A stretch of 64,000 nucleotides of DNA from Cladorhizidae sp. MBARI D1340-BT2 (Eukaryota > Porifera > Demospongiae > Poecilosclerida > Cladorhizidae). This document shows positions 33,036 to 44,944 of this stretch, in pieces; the first letter of the stretch is position 1; the number at the start of each line of letters is the position of its first letter. Both the position numbers and the translations under genes were made by a program. The notes beneath the pieces were generated by a model, which searched no databases, was not told where the DNA came from, and saw only the letters and a list, made by a program, of their open reading frames with translations. The stretch covers positions 44,849,165 through 44,913,164 of the forward strand of contig JAQNBH010000009.1 in NCBI GenBank assembly GCA_028752905.1. The letters run 5' to 3'.

Positions 33036-33484
33036 TCTCTTGGAGCAACACTGAAAGTGTTCGATTTCATGTTTGTGTAATCTCTGCAGTTCCAAATTAC
33101 TTGCTGTCTCTAGAGACGTTGCAAAACAATATGCCATTAGTTGCTCACCAGTTCTCCCCCATCTGTAACTGAAACATTGACATGTTTTTATGTCCATGCT
33201 GAAAAGTTTTAAAAGCGCAATAAGTGAAGGATTAACTTAACTCTCTGTCATCTCTTATTGTCTCACTACTGGGGCGGACTTGTGTCCGACAAGAACTTCA
33301 TGCCAATTTCTTGGTCTACTTGAGCCAGAGAATGTGGTATTAGCAGATGGTTGACATTGCATGGTAGATGGTATTAGCAGATGGTTGACATTGCATGGTA
33401 GTGCCAGCTTTTACGAAAGAAAGGAATCAACTTCTTCAAGAAGATGTCATGAAATCAAAACAGCTTTTTAGAGTAAGAAGTTAC
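33036..33484. other. No recognised gene
   Basis: It holds a 33-bp duplication (GTAGATGGTATTAGCAGATG followed by GTTGACATTGCAT) at 33340-33400. Confidence 0.5.
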
Positions 33485-33935
33485 AAGCAAGGTCAACACA
33501 TTAACTAGCATCAAGCTGATCTCACTAATACAACAAGGTTAACACATCAACTAGAGTCAAGCCAGCTCATTAATACAGCAAGGTAGTGTCAAGCTGGTCT
33601 CACTAATACAACAAGGTTAACACATCAACTTATGTCAGCTAATCTCATTAATACAGCATGGTTAACAACTAGCGTCAAGCTGATCTCACTAATACAGTTA
33701 GGATAGCACATCAACTAGAGTAAAGCTAATTTCATTAATACAGTAAGGTTAACACATCAACTAGTATCAAGCTGATCTCACTAATACAGCTAGGTAGCAC
33801 ATCGACTAGTGTTAAGCTAATCTCATTAATACAGCAAAGTTAATACATCACCCAGTGTTAAGCTGGCCTCACTACCATTAAGTTGAAAACACATTAACTA
33901 GAGGTAAAGCTGGTCTCACAAGATAGCACATTCAT
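33485..33935 (-). repeat. Diverged inverted copy of the 47-bp array
   Basis: The plus strand reads AACACATCAACTAG, GTCAAGC, CTCACTAATACAGCAAGGTT. This is the reverse complement of the 29965-33035 unit but with many substitutions and indels. About ten degenerate units remain. Confidence 0.8.
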
Positions 33936-34048
33936 TAGACCAGGGTTCGGCAAGCTATCGACTCCTTGATGGAATCCTTGACCCCTCATTGACCCCCACA
34001 TTAAACTATAACAATGTTACATAAAGTCATAAGCACATTAAAAATAAA

Positions 34049-36450
34049 TCAACTCACATATTTTATTGATTGCATCGTTAATGGGAAGGATGTGTTTGGT
34101 GAGCAATAGCAAGGGCATTGATATTTGGTTGGAGATAGCCATAAGTCACCACGCTCTTCCAGGTTCAGTTTGTTCCTCTGCTTTGTTAGAATTGCATTTG
34201 CATGGCTGACACCAGCTTCAACCATGCACGGACTTGGGAAATGCAAGCAACGATGGCTCAACTGCTGCACAAAGGTTGGGGTATTTAGTAGTAGTATGTA
34301 CATTGCTCCAACAGGCACTGAGGCTTGTACTTCTGTACAATGATTTAGCTTCGAGGTCCACACACATATCAACGAGCTCATCTTGTAAGTGAAATTCAAT
34401 GTCTGCATTTTCTATTTCCAAATCAAACAATCCAGTCAGGTACGAGCATCTTCTCCAGGTCCTCGAAACCTACTTTAAAGTCTTTCCTTAATTGTTCCAG
34501 GTGATTCATGCATATCTCCAGCAGTCACAGTCTGAAATATTACTATCTTCTCCTTCATCAGTTGCCGTAAGTTTGAAAAATACTTATAATTTCTATGTGC
34601 CTATGAAGATTTAAATAAGCCTATTTTAGCTCGGAAGCCTAGGATTGTTCGGGCTTGAACAATTGAAACATCTTTACCCTGAATATAGGTCTGCCCAGTA
34701 GAACAGATGGTTCTTACACTTTTTCAACTCGTCACATAGTGATGGGTCCACTTCCGTAAGAAATTCCACAGTTGAGTCAACAAGTCTTTGCAAGCAATCA
34801 CCTCTTGACAACCACCTTACTTCTGTGTGCAAAAGCAGTTGATTCAAAGTTTCATCACTTTTTTCACACAACATTGCGAACAGTCGGAAATTCAGAGGAT
34901 GCGCTTTAATTTTATTGATTGACCTGATACACACTTTTAAGACAGCATGTAGTTCACCACTGAGTTTCTTGGCTACAAGATGGTTTCTGTGTAATACACA
35001 GTGAACAGTACATATATCGGGAACCTTTTGCTTGAGTAAGGTGGCAAATCATCGGTAACTGCCAACCAATGCTGGTGCACCGCAGTAGCCACTGCAGTAA
35101 TATTCCCGAGGGGAACATTGTGTTCATTTTGAAAAATTGTCTCACCTTTGGAATCACTTTTAAGGGGGGGACGAAACCATTTTAGTAATAAAGTGTTACA
35201 AAATGTGTAGTTACCACTTTATAGCTCCATAGATTCTGCAAACTTCATGGTACGGACTTGATATACAGCTCAAAAGATAGGTCTCTCTGTGTGCTCTCCT
35301 TTGATGCTAAAACATTTTCCATGTGTATGATTATAGCCAAGTTACAGGAGCTAAAGTGGAAGTACCTCAAAACCTGAGTGCCTGATTTTGCCACATAAAT
35401 ATCTCCAGATTGCCAAGTGCTAGAGAGTTTAAATTAGCTAGAGGAAGCCCTACTCTATGCAACGACTTGTTTCATTAGGCGCTAAAACTTAAGTACGTGG
35501 TCAAGCACCAGGTTTTTCGTTATTTCCCAACCCACGCTTGATCACCTAAGTTTTGGTGCCTAATGAAACCACTCGTTGCATAGAGTAGGGCTTCTTCTAG
35601 CCACTGGTGCTAATTTCAGCTCTCTGGCACTTGGTAATCTGGAGATATTTGTGGCAAAATTAGGCATTCAGGTTTTGAGGTTCCCTCCACTTTAGCTCTA
35701 GTAACTTGGCTATAGTTGAAACTATGGAGCTATAAAGTGTTAACCACAAACTTGACCACTAAAATGGTTTCTTCCCCCCCCTCCTCCTTGAAGGTTCTTG
35801 GCAAACAAAAACTCATCAACAATGGATAAGCTTTGACACTATAATACCTCACGTAGGCCATGAGAATATTTGAACTACCGAAAGTTGACTCATCGAGTTG
35901 GATGGATGGAAAACTTGCAATATTGAAGCTCAGACGCCAAAGTTTTCTCCGCATCATTGGCCCTCTCAAGAATGTGTCGGTGCACTGTCTTTGCACTAAA
36001 GGCATACATTTTAGAACAGGTGGAGAGTCTTTATTCATAAGAATTTCAATCACATCTTTAATAGCAGGTAGTATGCTCTCCTCAACAATAGTATACGATT
36101 TTCAGAGATAACTGAATAATGCTTTCAATTCTCCTTCAATATCAACACTGGCAGCTGCTTTAAAAAATGTCTTTAAATTTGATCTATCAGCGCCTTAAAA
36201 AATCAAGATCTTTGGTTTTCTTATCAGAGTGAATCCTTTCGAAATGGTCTTTCATCTTTGAAGGCTTCATGGCATCATTACTCTTTTCACATAAGAGACA
36301 CATAGGCATCGTTTCATTAGTAAAAGAAGCTACAAACCCAAATTTCAAATTCTCTTCCGAATATTGTCCGCACTTCTTCTTAGCTGAGTTAGCATCACCG
36401 GTTGCCATTATGCTTATGAGAAATTTGATAAATTTACACAGTAAATCCAC
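34049..36450 (-). pseudogene. hAT transposase pseudogene
   Basis: The N-terminal frame (36450-36187) has CLLCEKSNDAMKPSKMKDHF, a BED-like Cys-Cys-His-His finger, followed by HSDKK. The 36053-35775 frame has SIQLDEST, the first conserved acidic block, and MAYVRYYS. After the insertion, frame 34934-34674 has KAHPLNFRLF and LLLHTEVRWLSRGDCL, typical of this clade. Frame 34408-34049 ends in EAGVSHANAILTKQRNKLNL, the dimerisation segment. Normal length would be near 600 residues. Several frameshifts and stops and a 611-bp insertion show it is inactive. It could have been a domesticated ZBED5-type gene, but nothing here indicates function. Confidence 0.82.
35161..35771. mobile_element. Fold-back / MITE-like element 2, inside hAT relic
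   Basis: The ends are inverted copies. GAAACCATTTTAGT at 35173 and CACTTTATAGCTCCATAG at 35215 are matched by their complements at 35725-35770. The outer ends are runs of G (left) and C (right). Internal arms also pair (GCACTTGGTAATCTGGAGAT against ATCTCCAGATTGCCAAGTGC). It shares CTCCATAGATTCTGCA and AAAAGATAGGTCTCTCT-like motifs with the element at 7011-7483, so the two are one family. Confidence 0.75.
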
Positions 36451-37789
36451 ACTTATCAGTTCACTAACACCACTCCGATCACCATGGACGCTGAATGCAC
36501 TCTGATGATTGATCGTCTCGAGACTCCAGTCTAGATTCTAGTAAGGGTTGCCATTTTTGGTACTGTCGTATTTGGTACACTATGTCACGCGCGCGAGGCA
36601 TGACCTTAATCTTTTTCTAACTAATTATTCTGAAATTTATTTTTATTTTTCAGAACCCACAATCAAATTTATTTTTTACCAACTGAGCCAGCGGCCCAAA
36701 TATTTTAAAACATATTTATATCATATTTTTTTAGTAACAATGAAACATTAAAAAATTCACAAGCAAGCAAATCATGAATAAAACATACATATACATATGC
36801 ATATTCCTACCTCGATCGAGTTAAATCATGTGTAAAACCACAGCAATACAAGTGCGGGGAAAAAATTCAAGCCAAAATTTACTGGGGGGGTGGGAACCGG
36901 TACAAAATGATATTTTTTAAAAATAAAAAAATAAACTTCAAAATATTTTTTAACTTCAAAATTAAATTAATGATTAATGGATTAACATTTCGGTGCCCAA
37001 GCTTTGATTGTTAGCTATCGACTCCCTTTTCTGCTCATGGACTCCCTTTCGATCCTATGAGCTATGTAGGAACCAAACATGAGGAACCATAGCACAACTC
37101 CATTACTCGACCTCACCCTAAGTCTGGTATTATTGACATGCTCTTGAAGATATTTAGCGAGTGGTTAAATTTTCACTGAATTATCAACCTACAAAAAATG
37201 CACACTTCAATCTTTAGGATAAGAATGACAATACATAACACTTATTAAGGTCGGCACTTGGCTAAATTTAAATATATATGTATGTATTGCCTCTTGTACT
37301 ACTACTACCAGAGGGTACAGGAATGCCTTCAATCTCCTGTTGACCTGTGTTCATTATATGGATGCTACATTTCTAAAATAACTTAATTTAGTCCCTGTAG
37401 GGTGTAACATACCCTTCAACTACTCTGAATACTGACATTTGTAAGTAAATATCTCAAGCTTGTAGTCTAGTCAGCACTTGTTGCACCATCTTAAGTTGCC
37501 TTGTTCTTTGACAGAGCAGGAGCACCTTACAATGTCTACTGTGTATACAACATGCTTCTCTCTTACCTTCCTCTCTTGCATGTTCATCAATTATTCCTCC
37601 AAGTAACCTTGATCTGTGTTACTGTGTTACTGTGAGTAACTTTTATCTACACATCTCAGAAAACTTGGAGTAGTGTTGAAGAGAGAGTTAGAGTCAACTA
37701 CTATGCATTACTGGTCGAATTGTGAGGGAGGCAAATACATCAGCTAGCAAAGATGTGTACCTGGAACTACACTGTGGGTGACTGTTTCA
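36451..37789. other. T2 intron 3, no gene seen
   Basis: AT-rich, with a partial inverted relation between TTGGTACTG near 36557 and GGTACAAAATG near 36898 that may mark a small non-autonomous element. No coding signal was recognised. Confidence 0.4.
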
Positions 37790-39272
37790 TGGTGCTCTTG
37801 TTCCAGAGACTGTGAGTGTTTCATGGTGCCTTGTTCCAGAGACTGTGGGTGTTTCATGGTACCTTGTTCCAGAGACTGTGGGTGTTTCATGGTGCTCTTG
37901 TTCCAGAGACTGTGAGTGTTTCATGGTGCCTTCTTCCAGAGACACTGAGTGTTTCATGGCACCCTTGTTCCAGAGACTGTGGGTGTTTCATTGTTCTTCC
38001 AGAGACACCGAGTGTTTAGTGGCACCCTTGTTCCAGAGACACTGAGTGTTTCATGGTGCTCTTGTTCCAGAGACTGTGAGTGTTTCATAGTGCTCTTGTC
38101 AGAGACTGTGAGTGTTTCATGGTGCTCTTGTCAGAGACTGTGGGTGTTTCATGGCGCCCTTGTTCCAGAGACTGTGAGTGTTTCATAGTGCTCTTGTCAG
38201 AGACTGTGGGTGTTTCATGGCGCCCTTGTTCCAGAGACACTGAGTGTTTCATGGTGCTCTTGTTCCAGAGACTGTGAGTGTTTCATGGTGCTCTTGTCAG
38301 AGACTGTGAGTGTTTCATGGTGCTCTTCTCAGAGACTGCGTGTGTTTCATGGCACCCTTGTTCCAAAGACTGTGAGTGTTTCATAGTGCTCTTGTCAGAG
38401 ACTGTGAGTGTTTCATGGTGCCCTTGTTCCAGAGACTGTGAGTGTTTCATGGTGCTCTTGTTCCAGAGACACTGAGTGTTTCATGGTGCCTTGTTCCAGA
38501 GACTGTGAGTGTTTCATGGTGCCCTTGTTCCAGAGACTGTGGGTGTTTCATGGTGCCCTTATTCCAGAGACACTGAGTGTTTCATGGTGCCCTTGTTCCA
38601 GAGACTGACTGTGAGTGTTTCATGGTGCTCTTGTTCCAGAGACACTGAGTGTTTCATGGTGCCTTGTTCCAGAGACTGTGGGTGTTTCATGGTGCTCTTG
38701 TTCCAGAGACTGTGAGTGTTTCATGGTGCTCTTATTCCAGAGACTGTGGGTGTTTCATGGTGCCCTTGTTCCAGAGACTGTGAGTGTTTCATGGTGCCTT
38801 GTTCCAGAGACTGTGAGTGTTTCATGGTGCCTTATTCCAGAGACTGTGAGTGTTTCATGGTGCCCTTGTTCCAGAGACTATGTGTGTTTCATGGTGCCTT
38901 ATTCCAGAGACTGTGAGTGTTTCATGGTGCTCTTGTTCAGAGACTGTGAGTGTTTCAAGGTGCCCTTGTTCCAGAGACTGTGAGTGTTTCATGGTGCTCG
39001 TGTTCCAGAGACTGTGAGTGTTTCATGGTGTCCTTGTTCCAGAGACTGTGAATGTTTCATGCTGCCCTTGTTCCAAAGAATGTGAGTGTTTCATGGTGCC
39101 CTTATTCCAGAGACTGTGGGTGTTTCATGGTGCCTTGTTCCAGAGACTGTGAGTGTTTCATGGTGCTCTTGTTCCAGAGACTGTGAATGTTTCATGCTGC
39201 CCTTGTTCCAGAGACTGTGGGTGTTTCATGGTGCCCTTGTTCCAGAGACTGTGGGTGTTTCATGGTGCCTTG
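37790..39272 (+). repeat. 34-bp minisatellite, about 43 copies
   Basis: Units read GAGTGTTTCATGGTGCTCTT then GTTCCAGAGACTGT, with a shorter TTGTCAGAG form. The plus strand repeats a pyrimidine-rich GCTCTTGTTCCAG closely followed by GTGAGT. Overlapping plus frames (37812-39428) are artefacts of the 34-nt period. Confidence 0.95.
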
Positions 39273-39864
39273 TATCATAATAACATGTGTATTGCAGTGC
39301 ATACCAAGTGGATGCATGCCATTGAATATTGGATGCATCCTGGTTTACTCCCGGTAGCGAACAATGGGCCAGCCAATCGTCAGAGAAGTCTACCCAAGGG
39401 TGTGCATTACTTCCTTGTATGGGGTTAATCTAGCTCTGTTAGCAAGGCGAGTGCCTGGACCACCATAAGCGGGGGAAAGAATTCCAGCAGCGTTTCTAGA
39501 CGGTTGTGATAATTGAACCAAGTCGAGGTGCTGGAGCATCTAGCCAAGTTTGTACTTTGTAAATTATCGCTAATTCCTAGAGCCACTTATCTTTCACCCT
39601 CCCCCCACAGCTGCCTACAGAGGAAACAAGACCTACTTGTACCTGAACTTGGCACACCATACCGTACTGGTAAACTCACTTTGGCAGCTTCTGAACAGTC
39701 TAAATGTGCCTTCTGCTATTTTTAGAAACACTCCAAATGTGTTCTGAATGTGTTACTAAGGCAGTGAAAGCGTGTCTCTACAAAGGACTCAAAATATTTT
39801 CTAGCCAAAAATGGTAGTCCAGCTCTCATGTGCTGCATGTCTGTACAGAATTTTATCAGTGCTA
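39273..39864. other. No recognised gene
   Basis: Frames at 39273-39428 and 39513-39725 have no family resemblance I can support. Confidence 0.4.
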
Positions 39865-41990
39865 CTGTGAGAGGCATGTGCAAGCTAACTCTATCATTAA
39901 TGCATGCTAGGAAGTTTCTGTGAGAGGCACGTGCAAGCTAACTCTATCATTAATGCATGCTAGGAAGTTTCAGTGCTAGGCACGTGCAAGCTAACTCTAT
40001 CATTAATACATGCTAGGAAGTTTCAGTGCTACTGTGAGAGGCACATGCAAGCTAACTCTATCATTAATGCATGCTAGGAAGTTTCAGTGCTACTGTGAGA
40101 GGCACGTGCAAGCTAACTCTATCATTAATGCATGCTAGGAAGTTTCAGTGCTACTGTGAGAGGCACGTGCAAGCTAACTCTATCATTAATGCATGCTAGG
40201 AAGTTTCAGTGCTACTGTAAGGCACGTGCAAGCTAACTCTATCATTAATGCATGCTAGGAAGTTTCAGTGCTACTGTGAGAGGCACATGCAAGCTAACTC
40301 TATCATTAATGCAAGCTAGGAAGTTTCACTGTAAGGCACGTGCAAGCTAACTCTATCATTAATGCAAGCTAGGAAGTTTCAGTGTTACTATGCGAGGCAC
40401 GTGCAAGCTAACTCTATCATTAATGCAAGCTAGGAAGTTTCAGTGCTACTGTGAGAGGCACGTGCAAGCTAACTCTATCATTAATGCATGCTAGGAAGTT
40501 TAAGTGCTACTGTAAGGCACGTGCAAGCTAACTAACATTAATGCACGCTAGGACGTTTCAGTGCTACTGTGAGAGGCACATGCAAGCTAACTCTATCATT
40601 AATGCATGCTAGGAAGTTTCAGTGCTACTGTGAGAGTCACGTGCAAGCTAACTCTATCATTAATGCAAGCTATAAGTTTCAGTGCTACTGCGAGAGGCAC
40701 GTGCAAGCTAACTCTATCATTAATGCATGCTAGGAAGTTTCAGTGCTACTGTGAGAGGCACGTGCAAGCTAACTCTATCATTAATGCATGCTAGGAAGTT
40801 TCAGTGCTACTGTGAGAGGCACGTACAAGCTAACTCTATCATTAATGCATGCTAGGAAGTTTCAGTGCTACTGTAAGGCACGTGCAAGCTAACTCTATCA
40901 TTAATGCATGCTAGGAAGTTTCAGTGCTACTATGAGAGGCACGTGCAAGCTAACTCTATCATTAATGCATGCTAGGAAGTTTCAGTGCTACTGTAAGGCA
41001 CGTGCAAGCTAACTCTATCATTAATGCATGCTAGGAAGTTTCAGTGCTACTGTAAGGCACGTGCAAGCTAACTCTATCATTAATGCATGCTGGGAAGTTT
41101 CAGTGCTACTGTGAGAGGCACGTGCAAGCTAACTCTATCATTAATGCATGCTAGGAAGTTTCAGTGCTACTTTAAGGCACGTGCAAGCTAACTCTATCAT
41201 TAATGCATGCTAGGAAGTTTCAGTGCTACTGTAAGGCACGTGCAAGCTAACTCTATCATTAATGCATGCTAGGAAGTTTCAGTGCTACTGTAAGGCACGT
41301 GCAAGCTAACTCTATCATTAATGCATGCTAGGAAGTTTCTGTGAGAGGCACGTGCAAGCTAACTCTATCATTAATGCATGCTAGGAAGTTTCAGTGCTAC
41401 TGTGAGAGGCACGTGCAAGCTAACTCTATCATTAATGCATGCTAGGAAGTTTCAGTGCTACTGTAAGGCACGTGCAAGCTAACTCTATCATTAATGCATG
41501 CTAGGAAGTTTAAGTGCTACTGTGAGAGGCACATGCAAGCTAACTCTATCATTAATGCATGCTAGGAAGTTTCAGTGCTACTGTGAGAGGCACTTGCAAG
41601 CTAACTCTATCATTAATGCATGCTAGGAAGTTTCAGTGCTGCCACGTGCAAGCTAACTCTATCATTAATGCATGCTAGGAAGTTTCAGTGCTACTGTGAG
41701 AGGTACGTGCAAGCTAACTCTATCATTAATGCAAGCTAGGAAGTTTAAGTGCTACTGTGAGAGGCACGTGCAAGCTAACTCTATCATTAATGCATGCTAG
41801 GAAGTTTCAGTGCTACTGTGAGAGGCACGTGCAAGCTAACTCTATCATTAATGCATGCTAGGAAGTTTCAGTGCTACTGTGAGAGGCACGTGCAAGCTAA
41901 CTCTATCATTAATGCATGCTAGGAAGTTTCAGTGCTACTGTAAGGCACGTGCAAGCTGCTAACTATCATTAATGCATGCTAGGAAGTTTC
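39865..41990 (+). repeat. 55/61-bp minisatellite carrying CACGTG E-boxes
   Basis: About 36 units reading GCACGTGCAAGCTAACTCTA, TCATTAATGCATGCTAGGAA, then GTTTCAGTGCTACTG followed by TGAGAG or TAAG. Most units have the palindrome GCACGTGC and the palindrome GCATGC. Confidence 0.96.
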
Positions 41991-42319
41991 TGATGAGTTT
42001 TGTATATTTATTGCTTCCCATTTCATTCTTGGACGGTCTCCTCTCGTTCAGAAAACTAACCCACCAACCAGTCTCCTTACTGAGCTATCTGCCCAACTGT
42101 TACATAAGGGGAAGTTGTAGTGTCTTACGCTATGGTGCCAGGATTCTCCGTACAGAAAGATAGGAGCAAGTAGTTTGTATTATAACACTATATATATTCA
42201 GAAGTAGCTGCCCCCTTAGATAACATGTAGGCCATGCTGATGGTGAAGGCTGTGACATAACCTTCTTAGAACCACCCTCGCACATGACTCCTGAAGTACG
42301 TGAAGCTGCAACTGCCTAT
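41991..42319. other. No recognised gene
   Basis: A 63-codon plus frame overlapping the end of the array (41972-42163) has no support. Confidence 0.4.
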
Positions 42320-42650
42320 CGTTAGAGTGATCAGATGCTGAATCAGCACATTTCTTACAGATGCTGAGTTGGCACATTTCGACACATTTCTTACAGATGC
42401 TAAGTCGACACATTTCTTATGGGTGCTGAGTCAGCACAATTCTTACAGATGCCGAGTTGGCACATTTCTTACAGATGCTAAGTCGACACATTTCTTACAG
42501 ATGCTAAGTCGACACATTTCTTATGGGTGCTGAGTCAGCACAATTCTTACAGATGCCGAGTCGGCACATTTCTTACAGATGTTAAGTTGGCACATTTCTT
42601 ACAGATGCTAAGTCGACACATTTCTTATGGGTGCTGAGTCAGCACGTTTA
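42320..42650. repeat. Minisatellite carrying Maf recognition elements
   Basis: Units of about 27 bp read CACATTTCTTACAGATGC followed by TAAGTCGA, CGAGTTGG or TGAGTCAG. Three units contain the full 13-bp palindrome TGCTGAGTCAGCA at 42424, 42528 and 42632; a fourth at 42336 has one mismatch. Confidence 0.9.
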
Positions 42651-43376
42651 GAAGGATCTTCTTTTACTCTACACTGCGTAGTGTGACAAAGAATGTCACT
42701 CACCAAGTCGTAGTGGAGGGGGTGGAGTTGATGAACTTCAACACTTAGCAACACCTTTCCCTGGCACCAAACTCGGAAAGCTGAAGTGTCCATGAGTTCT
42801 CTAGAACTTCCATTTCCAACTCTTCTTAATGGTGGATGGGAACACCCTCCACCCCAACCCCAACTGAAGTTCATATCTTTAGCTAAAAATTACATGAGCA
42901 GTTCCTTAGCTGCCTAAACGGTTTGTTTCGGCCTATTAGCTCTCAACACATTCTGAGAGAGCATGCCTTGAACAGGTAGTAGACTGGACCCTCCCAAAAA
43001 CGTAGCGAATGTGAAAAATAGCCCGAGTTCTTCAGGGGTCTTTCTACTTTTTCCCGTTTGCATTCAATTGGTCGGTTCATAAAAGAGACAGCTCGAGTAC
43101 AGATGACTCAGAATCTTCCAGTGCACATCCACAGCTACTCCATATTGCAGAGGAAAGAAGTTGGTAGTGTGGGTAACTAAGCAGTTGTGATGTATTGTGC
43201 ACAATACGAGTGGTCCACGCTCAGCTCTGCTATTTGTTTGTCGAGTTCTTGCTCCCTAGGCAACTGTTGCCTTGTCCAAAGGAGACTGTAGCTGATCCTT
43301 TACCAAAACTTTTGTTAATTGGTTGGTGGAGTTCTCATGCGCAGCTTTTCGCAAGTCCTTGAAGGCTGTAGCTGAC
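42651..43376. other. No recognised gene
   Basis: Unique-looking sequence. An 88-codon minus frame (42608-42874) has a Gly-rich end but no identifiable domain. Confidence 0.4.
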
Positions 43377-43968
43377 CCTAACAGTCAACACTGACCCTAC
43401 ATGGGTACAGTCAACACTGACCCTACATGGGTACAGTCAACACTGACCCTACATGGGTACAGTCAACACTGGCCCTACGTGGGTACAGTCAACACTGACC
43501 CTACGTGGGTACAGTCAACACTGACCCTACATGGGTACAGTCAACACTGGCCCTACGTGGGTACAGTCAACACTGACCCTACGTGGGTACAGTCAACACT
43601 GACCCTACATGGGTACAGTCAACACTGACCCTACATGTGTACAGTCAACACTGGCCCTACATTGGTACAGTCAACACTGACCCTACATGGGTACAGTCAA
43701 CACTGACCCTACATGTGTACAGTCAACACTGACCCTAAATGGGTACATTCAACACTGACCCTACATGGGTACAGCTGACCCTACATGTGTACAGTCAACA
43801 CTGACCCTACATGGGTACAGTCAACACTGACCCTACATGTGTACAGTCAACACTGACCCTACATGGGTACAGTCAACACTGACCCTACATGGGTACAGTC
43901 AACACTGACCCTACATGGGTACAGTCAACACTGGCCCTACATGGGTATGGTCAACATTAGCAACAAGA
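43377..43968. repeat. 26-bp minisatellite
   Basis: The unit is ACAGTCAACACTGACCCTAC plus ATGGGT, about 22 copies with CGTGGG and ATGTGT variants. The plus frame 43401-43628 is an artefact. Confidence 0.95.
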
Positions 43969-44733
43969 CATATCATGTAGTTGATGTGTAGTGTGCAACA
44001 ACGAGAAACAATTAGAAAAGTGCCATGGAGACCCAGGGTTGGACTTTGTTCTGATTTGGGGGTGTAGTTTTTCACCGCTCAACTATAATACAGAGAAACA
44101 ACAACAACAACAACAACAACAACAGAAACTCAAAACAAGAACATTTTAAAAATAACCAACTATGATCTCTCGTTTAAAAGGGATAGGAAATAACACTTTA
44201 TCCATGTACAGTTAAGTGACCCTTTACCATTTAAAAGAGAATTGTCTCCGTTTAACTTTTTAACAGATTTGCTTTTAGATGAAGATCTTAGAGCATGTAT
44301 GATCTGTTGATGAGGTTACGGTTGAGATGAAATGCTCCTCCATCTCCAACAGTGAGCGTACTCCCATCCCATGCAGCTGTTGTGGAAGCAGCAGTTTATG
44401 CACATGCTCCTAGAGGTGGGTGGGTGGGTCATGGCCCACCTGGCCCAGCTTGCAGAGCCAGCCATGATATGCATGTACACATGGTCTCACTAGGCACAAA
44501 GACAGGAGAAGTACTTTGCATGCTTTTAAGCACCTGCTATTTGTCTCTACAAATAGGAGGTGCAGGAGTGGCATAGCTGTCTTCAGGGGTTGCTAAGCAA
44601 CTTAAATTGCTAACCCAGTCCAAGGAATGGAATGCAGTTTCGTATTAAAGCCCGTCAGCACTCGTCCTCGTGATGACTTTTTAACCATCAACATGAGCAA
44701 CTTGCCCTTTTCATACCAGACATGATCAACATG

Positions 44734-44803
<70 letters not shown>

Positions 44804-44944
44804 ATGTCTATCTTTGTGTGTGTGGTATGTGTGTGTGTGTGCATGTATGTGTGTGTGTGTGTCCCCCACCTTTCAACTTCTGTGCATCAAGTGATAGGAA
44901 CGAGTCTGATGTACGTTTGCACTACTCAGTTATGATACACTAAA
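43969..44944. other. No gene; CAA and TG microsatellites
   Basis: A CAA run lies at 44099-44124, and a TG run of about 70 bases at 44731-44802 is followed by shorter TG tracts to 44861. The frames over the TG run are artefacts. Confidence 0.8.

Larger units (their letters stand above)
33940..36450 (-). mobile_element. hAT-family transposon relic (ZBED5/SCAND3-like)
   Basis: The minus strand encodes in order a BED-type zinc finger region, the catalytic core and the C-terminal dimerisation segment of a hAT transposase. CAGGGTTCGGCAAGCT at 33942-33957 resembles a hAT terminal repeat; a matching left end near 36500 was not established. A fold-back element (35161-35771) is inserted in the core. 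It lies in proposed T2 intron 3. Confidence 0.82.

Noticed and set aside
37812..39428. Series of MFHGALVPET-type plus frames
   Set aside because: 34-bp repeat read in rotating frames.
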